Assembly: GCF_000714435.1 (NCBI RefSeq)
Contig: NZ_JJMW01000044.1
Span: 1-64,000, forward strand
Source of the DNA: Exiguobacterium alkaliphilum 12/1
Lineage (GTDB): Bacteria > Bacillota > Bacilli > Exiguobacteriales > Exiguobacteriaceae
Direction: 5' to 3'
Length of the DNA stretch: 64,000 nt
In this document: positions 47,831-57,238 of the stretch, in pieces
How positions within the stretch are numbered: position 1 is the first letter of the stretch
Layout of the letters: each line of letters opens with the position of its first letter
Notes under the pieces: generated by a model
Told to the model about the DNA's origin: nothing
Seen by the model: the letters and a program-made list of their open reading frames with translations, nothing else
Database searches by the model: none
Made by a program: the position numbers and the translations under genes

Positions 47831-47927
47831 TGATGAAAAATCCACTTTCCCAAAAAATAAACATCTTTTTTACGGATAGGGTGGTCAAAAAAAGTAAAGT
47901 GTGTATAATGAAATAGACCAAGCGCTT

Positions 47928-47942
47928 ATTTGTCAGAAAATT
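47928..47942 (+). promoter_or_regulatory. CodY-like box in front of brnQ
   Basis: ATTTGTCAGAAAATT matches the CodY consensus AATTTTCWGAAAATT at 13 of 15 positions. It lies about 20 bp downstream of a good -10 (TATAAT, 47904-47909) and 60 bp before the brnQ start, a roadblock or repression position. Confidence 0.6.
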
Positions 47943-48001
47943 TAGTCATTTAGCACGAATGTTTACACGGAAGGTATTACAATGTATGTGGAGGTAGTTG
48001 T

Positions 48002-49321
48002 ATGAAAAAATCGACATTATTCCCGTTAGCGTTTACGATTTTCGCGTTATTCTTCGGGGCCGGGAACTTACTGTTCCCACCGATGCTAGGTGCGATGGCG
48101 GGCGAGAACCTCGTCCCAGCCATGATTGGCTTCGTCATTACTGGCGTCGGCCTCCCGCTTCTGGCACTGTTCGCGGTTGCGCGAGTCGGTGGAGGCTCGG
48201 ATCAAATCGCTCGGTACATTCCGAAGCGTCTGGCGCTCCTTTTGACGGGACTAATGTACGTGGCAATCGGACCGTTCTTCGGGATTCCACGGACGGCAGC
48301 CGTCACGTATGAGATGGGACTTGCGCCGTTCCTAAGTGCACCATCGACGCTCACGCTCGCCCTCAGCTCAACTGTCTTCTTCGGATTGACCTTCTTCTTG
48401 ACGCTCCGCGCTCAGAAGTTGATTGAAATCATCGGTCGTATCATCACGCCGATCCTCCTGCTCTTGCTTGCGGCCATCGGAATCACGAACCTCGTGGCTC
48501 CACTCGGGACGCCGTCAGCACCGGCAGCAGGATACGAGACGTGGGTTGGAGCGCTCGGTGAAGGCTTCAAACAAGGCTACTTGACGATGGACGTCTTCGG
48601 CGCTCTCGTCTTCGGGGCAATCGTTCTTGTCACGCTTAAAGCGAACGGGATGTCTGACCAAAAAGAGGCGTCATCGCTTCTTAAGACGTCAGGGATTCTT
48701 GCCGTCACGTGCTTGATGCTCGTCTATATCTCACTCGGTTCAATCGGTGCGAACATGGCGGGCGTCACAGGTGCGACAGATGGTGCGACGTTGCTTCAAA
48801 CGTTCGCTGGATCATCGTTCGGTCAAATCGGGATGCTCGCGCTCGGTGCAGCCGTCTTCCTCGCTTGTTTGACGACGGCCGTCGGACTCATCTCTGAGTT
48901 CTCGCGCTTCATCAGCAACACGTTCGAGTCACTCAAGTACTATCAAGTCGTTATCGCGACGACGCTCTTCGGTTACTTGATCTCGCTCGTCGGACTCGGA
49001 ACATTGATTCAAATCGCAGTACCGCTTCTTACACTCTTGTATCCGGTCATGATCGCGCTCGTCCTCGTATCCATCACAGAGCGCATCCAACGCAACCCTC
49101 ATGTTGCAATGAAAGCGACCGTATACACGGCGCTCGTGCTCTCGCTTTTCGAGACGGCGCATGGTTTACAGCCGTCAGCTGTGACGGCTTGGATCACGAA
49201 CTTGCCAATGGCTGAGATCGGGCTCGCCTGGGCAGTTCCGACGTTAATCGTCTACGTAATCACGTTGTTTCTTCCGAAACGACAATCGCGTGAGCGACTC
49301 GTCCAATCACGCATCTCATAA
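48002..49321 (+). CDS. brnQ: Branched-chain amino acid:cation symporter BrnQ
   Basis: 439 aa, about twelve hydrophobic segments. The LIVCS-family start FTIFALFFGAGNLLFPPMLG and GIPRTAAVTYEMGLAPFL are characteristic. It imports leucine, isoleucine and valine. The CodY-like box upstream fits control by branched-chain amino acids and GTP. Start ATG after GTGGAGGTAG. Single gene with terminator. Confidence 0.94.
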   Translation: MKKSTLFPLAFTIFALFFGAGNLLFPPMLGAMAGENLVPAMIGFVITGVGLPLLALFAVARVGGGSDQIARYIPKRLALLLTGLMYVAIGPFFGIPRTAAVTYEMGLAPFLSAPSTLTLALSSTVFFGLTFFLTLRAQKLIEIIGRIITPILLLLLAAIGITNLVAPLGTPSAPAAGYETWVGALGEGFKQGYLTMDVFGALVFGAIVLVTLKANGMSDQKEASSLLKTSGILAVTCLMLVYISLGSIGANMAGVTGATDGATLLQTFAGSSFGQIGMLALGAAVFLACLTTAVGLISEFSRFISNTFESLKYYQVVIATTLFGYLISLVGLGTLIQIAVPLLTLLYPVMIALVLVSITERIQRNPHVAMKATVYTALVLSLFETAHGLQPSAVTAWITNLPMAEIGLAWAVPTLIVYVITLFLPKRQSRERLVQSRIS

Positions 49322-49329
49322 TTGAGTCG

Positions 49330-49359
49330 AACCCATCCTCTGGTCAAGGATGGGTTTTT
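49330..49359 (+). terminator. Terminator after brnQ
   Basis: AACCCATCCT (49330-49339) pairs with AGGATGGGTT (49347-49356), then TTTG. Confidence 0.85.
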
Positions 49360-49429
49360 GCTGTCTTATCGTTTGCTCATTCCAATCCTGAACAAGTAAA
49401 ATGAATAGGTGAAAAGGAAGTGACAAACG

Positions 49430-50611
49430 TTGACTAAAAAACAAAATAAACAATTGGCGATTCTCATGCTCAACATGTTCATCGCCGTCGCAGGTTTCGG
49501 AATCATCATTCCGATCATCCCTGACTATTTGAAGATGATCGGCGAAGGCGGGACGGCCGCCGGGCTGATGATTTCCGTCTTTGCCGGTGCGCAGCTGCTC
49601 ATGTCGCCGGTAGCCGGGAAGTGGGCCGATGTGTACGGCCGGCGTCCGATGATTATCGCCGGATTGATCGGCTTCACGATTTCGATGGGTGTCTTTTACT
49701 TATCTGATAACTTGACCGTCTTACTTATTTCTCGGGCAATCGGGGGTGTCGGGGCAGCACTTCTCATCCCGGCCATCTTTGCCTACGTCGCGGATATCAC
49801 AACGCTCAAGCAACGGGCGAAAGGGAACAGTTATATTTCCGCGGCAATGTCGCTCGGGATTGTCATCGGACCAGGAATCGGCGGCTTCTTTGCCGAGTTC
49901 GGATTGAAAGCGCCGCTGCTCTTGTCGGCAATCGTCTCATTCGTCGCCGTCATCTCGTCCATCATTCTATTGAAAGAACCGGACCGAGAAATCGTACCAG
50001 TCACGTCCGACACCGAATCGCTGCCGCGCCAGCTGATTTCTTCAACGAGGAAACCTTATTTCTTCGTCCTCGTCATCAACTTGGTCATGGCGTTCGGGCT
50101 CATGGCCTATGAATCCGTGCTCGGCTTGTTCGTGAGCGAGACGTTCAGCGCGACACCGCAACAGATTGCGGTCATGATCACGGGGACGGGTATCGTCAGC
50201 GTCATCGTGCAACTGTTCGCCGTCGATCGGCTCGTGTCGTTGTTCGGGGAAATCAAAGTCGTGCTCATCTTCATCTTGCTCGCGGCGCTCGGCTTCTTGT
50301 TCTCACTATTCGCGGGATCTTATGCCATCTTTTTCGCTGTTACGCTCATCATCTTCTTGTCGACATCCATCCTCCGTCCGGTGCTCAACACGCTCGTGTC
50401 GAAGATGGCCGATAAAGAACAAGGATTTGCGATGGGGATGAACAACGCCTATATGAGTATCGGGAACATCGTCGGCCCGACGCTCGCTGGAATCGCATTC
50501 GACATCGATATGCGTTATCCATTCATCATGGGACTCGTCTTGCTACTCATCACGTTCGGCGGGACGCTGAATTGGACGAGACGAAAGCAAGTCGCCACGT
50601 TCGAACAATAA
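49430..50611 (+). CDS. MFS multidrug efflux transporter (NorA/Bmr type)
   Basis: 393 aa, twelve membrane segments. The start region MLNMFIAVAGFGIIIPIIPDYL, motif A GKWADVYGRRPMIIAG and motif C SLGIVIGPGIGGFFAEFG match the 12-TM drug-proton antiporters NorA, Bmr and Blt. The start codon is TTG after AAAAGGAAGTGAC. The next gene (DUF72) begins 18 bp after its stop, so they may be cotranscribed. Substrate range is inferred from family only. Confidence 0.85.
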   Translation: MTKKQNKQLAILMLNMFIAVAGFGIIIPIIPDYLKMIGEGGTAAGLMISVFAGAQLLMSPVAGKWADVYGRRPMIIAGLIGFTISMGVFYLSDNLTVLLISRAIGGVGAALLIPAIFAYVADITTLKQRAKGNSYISAAMSLGIVIGPGIGGFFAEFGLKAPLLLSAIVSFVAVISSIILLKEPDREIVPVTSDTESLPRQLISSTRKPYFFVLVINLVMAFGLMAYESVLGLFVSETFSATPQQIAVMITGTGIVSVIVQLFAVDRLVSLFGEIKVVLIFILLAALGFLFSLFAGSYAIFFAVTLIIFLSTSILRPVLNTLVSKMADKEQGFAMGMNNAYMSIGNIVGPTLAGIAFDIDMRYPFIMGLVLLLITFGGTLNWTRRKQVATFEQ

Positions 50612-50629
50612 GAGAAGGAGGGAGACAAG

Positions 50630-51475
50630 ATGATTTATGTCGGTGTGACCGGGTGGGGAGACCACGATCTCCTCTACACGAACCCGGAAGAGCGAAAACA
50701 TAAACTATCGACATATGCGGGGCACTTTCCGACCGTGGAAGTCGACTCCTCGTTCTATGCGATCCAACCGGTCAAAAACTATGAGAAATGGAACCATGAG
50801 ACACCGGATACGTTCCAATTCGTCGTCAAAGTTTCCAGGGAAATGAGCGGGCATGACCGAGAACCGAAACTTCCACTGAAGGAAGTCTTCGAGCGATACC
50901 GGACCTCGGTCGAGCCTCTGAAGCAGGCAGGGAAGTTACGGGCGGTGCTCGTCCAACTCCCACCTTGGTTCGACGTCTCGAAACCCCATCTCGACTACTT
51001 GCGGACGATTCGCGCAGAGCTCGCCGACTATGAGGTCGCCATCGAGTTTCGCAACCCGACCTGGTTCTCTGAGGCGTTCCGGGACCGGACGCTCGCCTTC
51101 TTGACCGAGCAACGGTTCATCAACACGATTTGCGACGAGCCGCAGACGAAAGAGAGCAGTATCCCGTTCGTCCCGGTCGTGACCCATCCATCGGTCGCTG
51201 TCGTCCGTTTGCATGGACGAAACACTGCGGGTTGGCTCCGAAAACCGGGAATGACGAGCCAGGAATGGCGTCACGTCCGTTGTTTGTATCGCTATAGCGA
51301 AGAAGAGCTACAACAGTTGGCGGATGCGCTTAAAAAAGTCGATGAGGCTGCGGACGATGTGTACGTCTATTTCAACAACAACTCGGCCGGCGATGCTGTG
51401 CCAAACGCCAAACGTTTGATTGAGATACTCGGTACCGAGTATGAGCTCGCGCCGAGCCAAATCAGTCTGTTTTAA
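50630..51475 (+). CDS. DUF72 family protein (YunF-like)
   Basis: 281 aa. DUF72 TIM-barrel landmarks are VGVTGWGDHDLLY at the start, YAGHFPTVEVDSSFYAIQP, FQFVVKVSREMSGH, VLVQLPPWF, VAIEFRNPTWF and the C-terminal VYVYFNNNSAGDAVPNAKRL. Biochemical activity of the family is unknown. Ribosome site GAAGGAGGGAGAC. In Bacillus yunF is close to yunD, and the same pair is found here. Confidence 0.9.
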   Translation: MIYVGVTGWGDHDLLYTNPEERKHKLSTYAGHFPTVEVDSSFYAIQPVKNYEKWNHETPDTFQFVVKVSREMSGHDREPKLPLKEVFERYRTSVEPLKQAGKLRAVLVQLPPWFDVSKPHLDYLRTIRAELADYEVAIEFRNPTWFSEAFRDRTLAFLTEQRFINTICDEPQTKESSIPFVPVVTHPSVAVVRLHGRNTAGWLRKPGMTSQEWRHVRCLYRYSEEELQQLADALKKVDEAADDVYVYFNNNSAGDAVPNAKRLIEILGTEYELAPSQISLF

Positions 51476-51491
51476 AAAGAGAGGGGCGGCC

Positions 51492-52829
51492 ATGGACACG
51501 ATTACGATGTTTCATTACAACGATTTACACTCAAAATTTCAGACGTGGCCACAACTCGTCTCGTTTCTAACTGAACGCCGTCAGGCCGAAACGCTCGTCT
51601 TTGATCTCGGGGACCACGCCGACCGGACGAACCCGGCGACGGAAGTGACGAAAGGGCGTGCCAACGTCCGACTGCTCAACGAAATCGAACCGACAGCGGT
51701 GACGATCGGCAATAACGAAGGCATCACGTTCCCGCACGATTGGCTCGACGCCTTGTATGAGGATGCGACGTTCCCGGTACTTCTTTCGAACGTATACCAT
51801 CAAGACGGGACACGTCCGGATTGGGTGACGGAAACCCTCGTCTTAGAACGGGCCGGTATGCGAATCGGCCTGTTCGGGGTGACGGCGCCATATGAGGAGC
51901 TATATCCCGAACTCGGCTGGCAAGTCGAGTCGCCGCACGAGGCGACCGCCCGCTCGCTCGAGTTGCTCGCGGACTGCGATATCATCGTCGCGTTGAGCCA
52001 TCTCGGTTTCTATGCCGATGAACGGCTCGCCACGGCGTTCCCGCAACTCGACGTCATTTTAGGGGCGCATACGCACCACGTGCTCGATGACGGTGTCGTG
52101 AAGAACGGCGTCTTAATCGCCCAGGCCGGGAAATTTGGCAAGTACGTCGGGGAAGTGACATTGACGGTTGACTCGGGGCGCGTCATAGCGAAGCGGGCTA
52201 CCCTACACGATCTATCCGACCGCCCGTTCGATGGACCGACAGAGCAGACGCTACGACAGGAATACGTAGAAGCGCAACGATTATTGGACGTGACCGTCGC
52301 CGTGACGCCAGGTTATGCGTCGGATTGGTTTGGTCCATCTCCAATCGCCGAGCTGTTGGCGGACGGGCTGACGGAATGGTGTGATGCCGAGGCTGGCGTC
52401 ATCCCGTCCGGTGTATTGCTCGACCGGTTACCGCCGGGCGATGTGACGCTCGATATGCTACATCGGATTTGTCCGCACCCGATCAACCCGTGTGTGCTGA
52501 CGCTCGACGGGACGACGCTCATCCGCTTTTTAGAGGACGTACATGAAGAGGCGTTCACTTCCATGCACGTCCGTGGTCTCGGATTTCGCGGGACCGTGCT
52601 CGGGCTGCCAACGCTCCATAACATTGAGTCGACGGGCGGACGGTGGACGATTTCCGGTAAACTGATTGAAGCGGCGCGCACGTATCGCATCGCAACGGTC
52701 GACATGTTCACGTTCGGACCGCTCCTGCCGTATTTGGCCGAGCAACGAAAGCGTTACTTCATGCCGGAACTGTTACGGGACGTGTTGCATGAGACGATTA
52801 AGCGTCACCACGTCCTGCGAAAAGGGTGA
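51492..52829 (+). CDS. yunD: Cytosolic metallophosphoesterase / 5'-nucleotidase YunD-like
   Basis: 445 aa with no signal peptide, in contrast to the secreted cpdB in this window. Metal motifs are FHYNDLHSKF, DLGDHADRTNP, TIGNNEGITFPHDWL (Asn-Asn variant of the usual GNHE), ALSHLGFYAD and LGAHTHHVL. The C-terminal 5'-nucleotidase domain has GVIPSGVLLDRLPPGDV and TVDMFTFGPLLPYL. ATG at 51492 after AGAGAGGGGCGG, 16 bp after the DUF72 stop. Substrate likely a nucleotide; not established. Confidence 0.87.
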   Translation: MDTITMFHYNDLHSKFQTWPQLVSFLTERRQAETLVFDLGDHADRTNPATEVTKGRANVRLLNEIEPTAVTIGNNEGITFPHDWLDALYEDATFPVLLSNVYHQDGTRPDWVTETLVLERAGMRIGLFGVTAPYEELYPELGWQVESPHEATARSLELLADCDIIVALSHLGFYADERLATAFPQLDVILGAHTHHVLDDGVVKNGVLIAQAGKFGKYVGEVTLTVDSGRVIAKRATLHDLSDRPFDGPTEQTLRQEYVEAQRLLDVTVAVTPGYASDWFGPSPIAELLADGLTEWCDAEAGVIPSGVLLDRLPPGDVTLDMLHRICPHPINPCVLTLDGTTLIRFLEDVHEEAFTSMHVRGLGFRGTVLGLPTLHNIESTGGRWTISGKLIEAARTYRIATVDMFTFGPLLPYLAEQRKRYFMPELLRDVLHETIKRHHVLRKG

Positions 52830-52878
52830 GGCGGCAATGGAGCGCGCATGATATGATAAGAATGTGGAGGTGTGAGTC

Positions 52879-53253
52879 ATGATTAGAGTGAATCGCCACG
52901 GCTATACCGTCATCGAAGAGAAGCGAGACGGATTTGACGAGGAGGCGTTCATCGCGCGTTATAGCGATGTGCTCGATAAATACGATTATATCGTCGGGGA
53001 TTGGGGACATGGTCAACTTCGATTGAAAGGTTTTTATGAGGCCAAATCGAAGTTTGCCACGTACGATAATCGAATCGACCATATGATGGATTACGTGTAT
53101 GAGTACTGTAACTTCGGTTGTCCGTTCTTCGTCTTAAAAAAAGAGACGGAGATTGACGAGTCGGAAGACGGTCCTGTCTTTGGAGGGACGAAACAACCGC
53201 TCAAATTGAAGCGGAAATTCAAGAAGGCAGAAGAAGATGCTTCTGAAACATGA
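52879..53253 (+). CDS. yutD: YutD-family protein
   Basis: 124 aa. The pattern YDYIVGDWGHGQLRLKGFYE, then YCNFGCPFFVLKK with two cysteines, is characteristic of YutD. The C-terminus is lysine-rich. Function unknown. Start ATG after GGAGGTGTGAG. It follows yunD at 49 bp and ends at a terminator. Confidence 0.87.
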   Translation: MIRVNRHGYTVIEEKRDGFDEEAFIARYSDVLDKYDYIVGDWGHGQLRLKGFYEAKSKFATYDNRIDHMMDYVYEYCNFGCPFFVLKKETEIDESEDGPVFGGTKQPLKLKRKFKKAEEDASET

Positions 53254-53254
53254 C

Positions 53255-53280
53255 GCGCTGATGACATCAGCGCTTTTTTG
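53255..53280 (+). terminator. Terminator after yutD
   Basis: GCGCTGATG and CATCAGCGC (53255-53273) form the stem, followed by TTTTTTG. Confidence 0.88.
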
Positions 53281-53409
53281 TTACAACTTTTTTCCAAAAT
53301 GTTTCGTTTACGTGAAAAGACGCTGTGATAGGTTTAGACACCTGAAGATTGTGATACCTTATTCATAAGATGTTGTTTAGCGTTTTGAAGGTACGGAAGA
53401 GGTGAGTGG

Positions 53410-53715
53410 ATGGAACACGCACAAATGACGACCGTCGGCGATCGTGACGACGTCCATAACCGGATTCACAATTTAGGGTTAGGGCTGTTGACGATGTTGT
53501 TTTTCGGACTTGGAAGCATCATGACCTTTTATTTTACCGCCGCGGTTTTATTATTTGAAGTAACGCACGTCTTGTTCATCCGTCGCTTCGAATATCGACA
53601 TGCATTTTTAAGAACGCGTTTGTTTAAAGCAACCTCACTTGCTGCGGTTGCAATCGGAGTGCTCTTATTGATTTTATCGATGTCGCAATTTTTCTTAGGC
53701 AATGTGATGTACTGA
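53410..53715 (+). CDS. Small membrane protein, 101 aa
   Basis: Three hydrophobic segments: LGLGLLTMLFFGLGSIMTFY, FTAAVLLFEVTHVLF and LAAVAIGVLLLILSM, with a basic loop between the second and third. No family recognised. Start ATG at 53410 after AAGAGGTG. Single gene; a poor A/T-flanked hairpin (AGGGAAAA...TTTTCCCT) follows the stop. Confidence 0.6.
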   Translation: MEHAQMTTVGDRDDVHNRIHNLGLGLLTMLFFGLGSIMTFYFTAAVLLFEVTHVLFIRRFEYRHAFLRTRLFKATSLAAVAIGVLLLILSMSQFFLGNVMY

Positions 53716-53817
53716 AAGGGAGAAGGGAAAACCTTTTTCCCTTTTTTCGTATTTTCATGAAACTTTTTCATTTGTTTCACGTACACTAAGGAAAGACTAT
53801 AATAAAGGATGGATGAT

Positions 53818-54495
53818 ATGACAGCTCAATGGAAAAAACACGCACGTGACATGTTGGCAGGGAAATGGTGGCTTCTTGCCGGAATTTTAATTGTGTTTAC
53901 GGCGCTGAACGCCATTCCACAATTCGTTTCGCCCCCGGTCGACCCGGATACGGTGCCGACGACGAATGAGACGATTCTCACGTTTGTCTCGCTCGTCTTA
54001 TCGCTATTGATTGCGCCGCTTTCAATCGGCTGGTCGTGGATTGCGCAAGACGTATCACGCGGGAATAATCCCGTCATCTCAACATTGTTCGCACCGTTTC
54101 GTAACAGTTACGTGAAACACGTTCTCGCACCGATCTTGATGGGAATCTTCATTTTCCTTTGGTCCTTGTTACTAGTGGTTCCAGGGATCATCAAATCGTT
54201 CTCTTACTCGCTCACGTATTACTTGTTGCGTGATCAGCCGGAACTGTCTGCGCTCGAAGCAATCACAGAGTCGCGCCGTTTGATGGATGGACACAAGATG
54301 GAAGCGTTCAAACTCGTCTTGTCGTTCATCGGTTGGTTCTTCGTCGGTATTTTGACGCTCGGAATCGGATTCTTGTTCATCTATCCGTACTTCTCGACGG
54401 CGTACGCAACGTTCTACGAGTCGATTCAACAAGAGCAACACCCGGAATCACAATTCATGACGAACCATTCGACGGATGGCCCGACTGGATTCTAA
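53818..54495 (+). CDS. DUF975 family membrane protein
   Basis: 225 aa. DUF975 pattern: a start with KKHARDMLAGKWWLLAGILI, GWSWIAQDVSRGNNPVISTLF, VPGIIKSFSYSLTYYLLRDQP, ALEAITESRRLMDGHKMEAF and a terminal membrane segment IGFLFIYPYFSTAYATFYE. Four to five membrane segments. Family function unknown. ATG at 53818 fits the AAAGGA site better than the ATG at 53809. Confidence 0.87.
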   Translation: MTAQWKKHARDMLAGKWWLLAGILIVFTALNAIPQFVSPPVDPDTVPTTNETILTFVSLVLSLLIAPLSIGWSWIAQDVSRGNNPVISTLFAPFRNSYVKHVLAPILMGIFIFLWSLLLVVPGIIKSFSYSLTYYLLRDQPELSALEAITESRRLMDGHKMEAFKLVLSFIGWFFVGILTLGIGFLFIYPYFSTAYATFYESIQQEQHPESQFMTNHSTDGPTGF

Positions 54496-54510
54496 ATCGT
54501 TTGATGAAAG

Positions 54511-54547
54511 CGACTGACCCTCGAATCGAGGGACGGTCGTTTTTTGT
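54511..54547 (+). terminator. Terminator after the DUF975 gene
   Basis: CGACTGACCCTCG (54511-54523) pairs with CGAGGGACGGTCG (54527-54539, one mismatch), then a T run. Confidence 0.88.
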
Positions 54548-54724
54548 AATGGTGAATCCTCGTATACCATTCGTATCCGTTAACGTGGCATCAATAGACA
54601 ACCGATCCTTTTATATTACAGTTCAATATAAAAATGAAGATATGAGATGAATCAACATACTCCTTTGCTATAATATATTTTCATTGTTGTCATATTGATT
54701 GCACAAAAAGGAGAAAGAAATAAC

Positions 54725-55930
54725 ATGTTTAGATTCGTCACCCTCATGATTTTTGCGCTTCTACTGATTCCGTCTTCTGTCTTCGCAAGCTACACGCCAC
54801 CACCGATGAACCCAGGCGAAGAGGAAATGATGTATGAGATGCCAGATACCGTCAATACAACTGCCCGCGTCCTTGAAGTCGTTGAAGAGAGGACAGAAAT
54901 AGAGGAAATAACACAAGAGGAACGAGAGTTTCAGCTATTAAATGTCGAGATCTTATCTGGTGAGTACAAAGGCCAGGAAATCGAGATTGAAGGCTTCAAT
55001 TATGTCGACACGTATTTTGCGAACAGCAATTTTTGGTTTAAGGAAGGGGACCGCATTACCGTCGGACTTCAAATCGAAAATGGTGAAATCACGCGCGCTT
55101 ACCCAATCGGTTACACGAGGGATGTGCCGACCTACCTTCTAGGTGGGTTATTCATCGCGCTGTTACTCCTCTTTGGGAAAATGAAAGGTCTTAAGTCGGT
55201 CATTACGTTAGGGCTGACCGTCTTTATTCTCTTCAAGTTTATGATTCCATATTTGTTAGAAGGGTATAATCCGGTAATGCTAGTTCTTGTTACCGGCGCC
55301 ATCGTCACGACGCTAACGTTCGTGATCGTAAGTGGTATTTCCCGGAAAACGCTTGCTGCGATTACCGGAACGGTCGGCGGATTAGGTGCGGCAGCTTTGA
55401 TTTCTTTTCTATTCATGAGTCTGATGAAACTGTCCGGTTTTCATGGGGAGGAAGAAATCATGCTCGGCATGCTTGATTCAGAAAACGCGATTGATTTATC
55501 CGGCCTCTTGCTCGCTGGGATCATCATCGGGGCGCTCGGTGCCGTCATGGATGTCGCGATTTCGATTGCCTCATCGCTTGAGGAAATCAAACGAAACAAT
55601 CAACACGCGACGTATAAAGACCTGTTCAAGTCCGGAATGAACGTAGGCGGGGACATCATGGGTACGATGGCGAACACGTTGATTCTCGCTTATGTCGGGG
55701 CCTCCTTGCCGATTCTCTTACTGATGAATGCGTATGAATATCCTTTCGGTCAATTAATCCATATGGAACTGTATAGTGTGGAAATCCTGAGGACGCTTGC
55801 TGGGAGTATCGGTCTCGTGCTCGCCATTCCGATCACGGCGCTCGTCTCGGCGTTCTTGCTTAGTAAAGGAGAAATCCAGACAGCGCAAGATTCAACGACT
55901 CGGATTGGTGACCGAGATACAGGCTCATAA
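54725..55930 (+). CDS. YibE/F family membrane protein
   Basis: 401 aa. A signal-like N-terminus (FVTLMIFALLLIPSSVFA) precedes an extracytoplasmic region (about 20-145, acidic, with LLNVEILSGEYKGQEIEI). The YibE/F membrane domain follows, with about seven segments including [40 protein letters not shown] and GMNVGGDIMGTMANTLILAY. Function of the family is unknown. ATG at 54725 after AAAAGGAGAAAG. Confidence 0.87.
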   Translation: MFRFVTLMIFALLLIPSSVFASYTPPPMNPGEEEMMYEMPDTVNTTARVLEVVEERTEIEEITQEEREFQLLNVEILSGEYKGQEIEIEGFNYVDTYFANSNFWFKEGDRITVGLQIENGEITRAYPIGYTRDVPTYLLGGLFIALLLLFGKMKGLKSVITLGLTVFILFKFMIPYLLEGYNPVMLVLVTGAIVTTLTFVIVSGISRKTLAAITGTVGGLGAAALISFLFMSLMKLSGFHGEEEIMLGMLDSENAIDLSGLLLAGIIIGALGAVMDVAISIASSLEEIKRNNQHATYKDLFKSGMNVGGDIMGTMANTLILAYVGASLPILLLMNAYEYPFGQLIHMELYSVEILRTLAGSIGLVLAIPITALVSAFLLSKGEIQTAQDSTTRIGDRDTGS

Positions 55931-55969
55931 CGAATATCGTAAACGATTTATCAATCTGATCATATCAGG

Positions 55970-56003
55970 TGGCCCCGGTCTTGCTTTGGGGCCATCTTTT
56001 TTG
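55970..56003 (+). terminator. Terminator after the YibE/F gene
   Basis: TGGCCCC pairs with GGGGCCA around a GGTCTTGCTTT loop, then TCTTTTTTG. Confidence 0.82.
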
Positions 56004-56035
56004 TGAGGTGATTGCCAGCGAAACGCGTTCGACCA

Positions 56036-56088
56036 GAAAAAAACCTGTACGGCGTCCCTTTAAAAAGGGAGAGGCCATACAGGTTTCA
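56036..56088 (-). terminator. Terminator of glpX (minus strand)
   Basis: AAACCTGTA (56041-56049) pairs with TACAGGTTT (56078-56086), with an inner stem TCCCTTT/AAAGGGA. On the minus strand it ends in a U run. Confidence 0.82.
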
Positions 56089-56099
56089 AAGCAGATTGA

Positions 56100-57080
56100 T
56101 CAGACGTTCACTGGTTGCTTCTGCAAATAGGGTTTGAGTGAGAGCGTATGCTCGGCGACGACTTTACGAATCGTCTTCGTCTTCGAGCGCATGACGAGCG
56201 ACGTCGTCTCGACGATGTCGTCCGTCAAGAACTTGACGCCGTCGAGCAGTTCACCGGTCGTGACACCGGTTGCGGCGAAGATGCAATCATCGCTCTTGAC
56301 AAGGTCATCGAGTGTGAGCAATTGGAGCGGGTCTTCAATCCCCATCGAGATGACGCGTGCCGTCTCTTCTTCGTTCATCGGGTGCAGGCGAGCTTGCATA
56401 TCGCCACCGAGCGCTTTGACGGCCGCTGCCGTGATGACGCCTTCCGGTGCGCCGCCCGTCGAGATGAAAATATCGATCGGGTTCGATTTGACGGCTGCAG
56501 CGATTCCAGCCGATACGTCACCATCTTCGAACAATTTGACGCGGGCGCCCATCTGAATGGCCGCTTGTCGCAAATGCTCATGACGGTCCCGGTCCTGCAT
56601 GATGACCGTCACTTCCTCAATTCGTTTTCCGTTATACAAGGCGGCCTTCTCGATGATCGATTCGAGCGGTTCGTCGAGCGAGACTTTCCCTTTCAAGTTC
56701 GGTCCGACGACGAGTTTGTCCATATACATATCTGGCGCGTGGAGGAGGGCGCCTTTATCAGCGACGGCGATGACGACCATCGCGTCTCCGAGGCCTTTGG
56801 CGACAATCGACGTCCCTTCGAGCGGATCGACAGCGATGTCGACTTCAGGACCGAACGTCGTCCCGAGACGCTCGCCGATGTAGAGCATTGGCGCCTCGTC
56901 GAGTTCACCTTCGCCGATGACGACCGTCGCATCCATGTTGACTGTGCCGAGCACTTCTCGCATCGCCGACGTCGCGGCGTCGTCCGCTTCGTTCTTCTGA
57001 CCGCGACCGATCCATTTTGATGAGGCGAGTGCGGCTGCTTCTGTTGCCCGTACGATTTCTAACGCTAATTCTCGTTCCAT
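56100..57080 (-). CDS. glpX: Class II fructose-1,6-bisphosphatase GlpX
   Basis: 326 aa, normal length. Metal and substrate motifs are RGQKNEADDAATSAMR, VVIGEGELDEAPML and DIAVDPLEGTSIVAKG, with DIFISTGGAPEGVITAAAVK towards the middle. It dephosphorylates fructose-1,6-bisphosphate in gluconeogenesis. Start ATG after TGGAGGG. Single gene with its own terminator; divergent from the DUF86 gene. Confidence 0.95.
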   Translation of the reverse strand: MERELALEIVRATEAAALASSKWIGRGQKNEADDAATSAMREVLGTVNMDATVVIGEGELDEAPMLYIGERLGTTFGPEVDIAVDPLEGTSIVAKGLGDAMVVIAVADKGALLHAPDMYMDKLVVGPNLKGKVSLDEPLESIIEKAALYNGKRIEEVTVIMQDRDRHEHLRQAAIQMGARVKLFEDGDVSAGIAAAVKSNPIDIFISTGGAPEGVITAAAVKALGGDMQARLHPMNEEETARVISMGIEDPLQLLTLDDLVKSDDCIFAATGVTTGELLDGVKFLTDDIVETTSLVMRSKTKTIRKVVAEHTLSLKPYLQKQPVNV

Positions 57081-57238
57081 AGTGTTGTACCCTCCACGTG
57101 ATATCTATTTAATGTGACATACTAATTAAAGTGTTTATCCGTGGATTAGTGTATCACAATAAAAGAAATGATGTAAATAGGGGAGTTTCTTTTCTCGTTC
57201 TTCAAAAAAGATTATGATAAGGGACAGGGGGGATTCGA

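Noticed and set aside
54333-54650. 105-codon frame overlapping the end of the DUF975 gene
   Set aside because: It runs through the terminator after the DUF975 gene and has no ribosome site or family resemblance.
56148-57020. 290-codon plus-strand open frame opposite glpX
   Set aside because: glpX is complete on the minus strand. The frame is a compositional shadow without a ribosome site.
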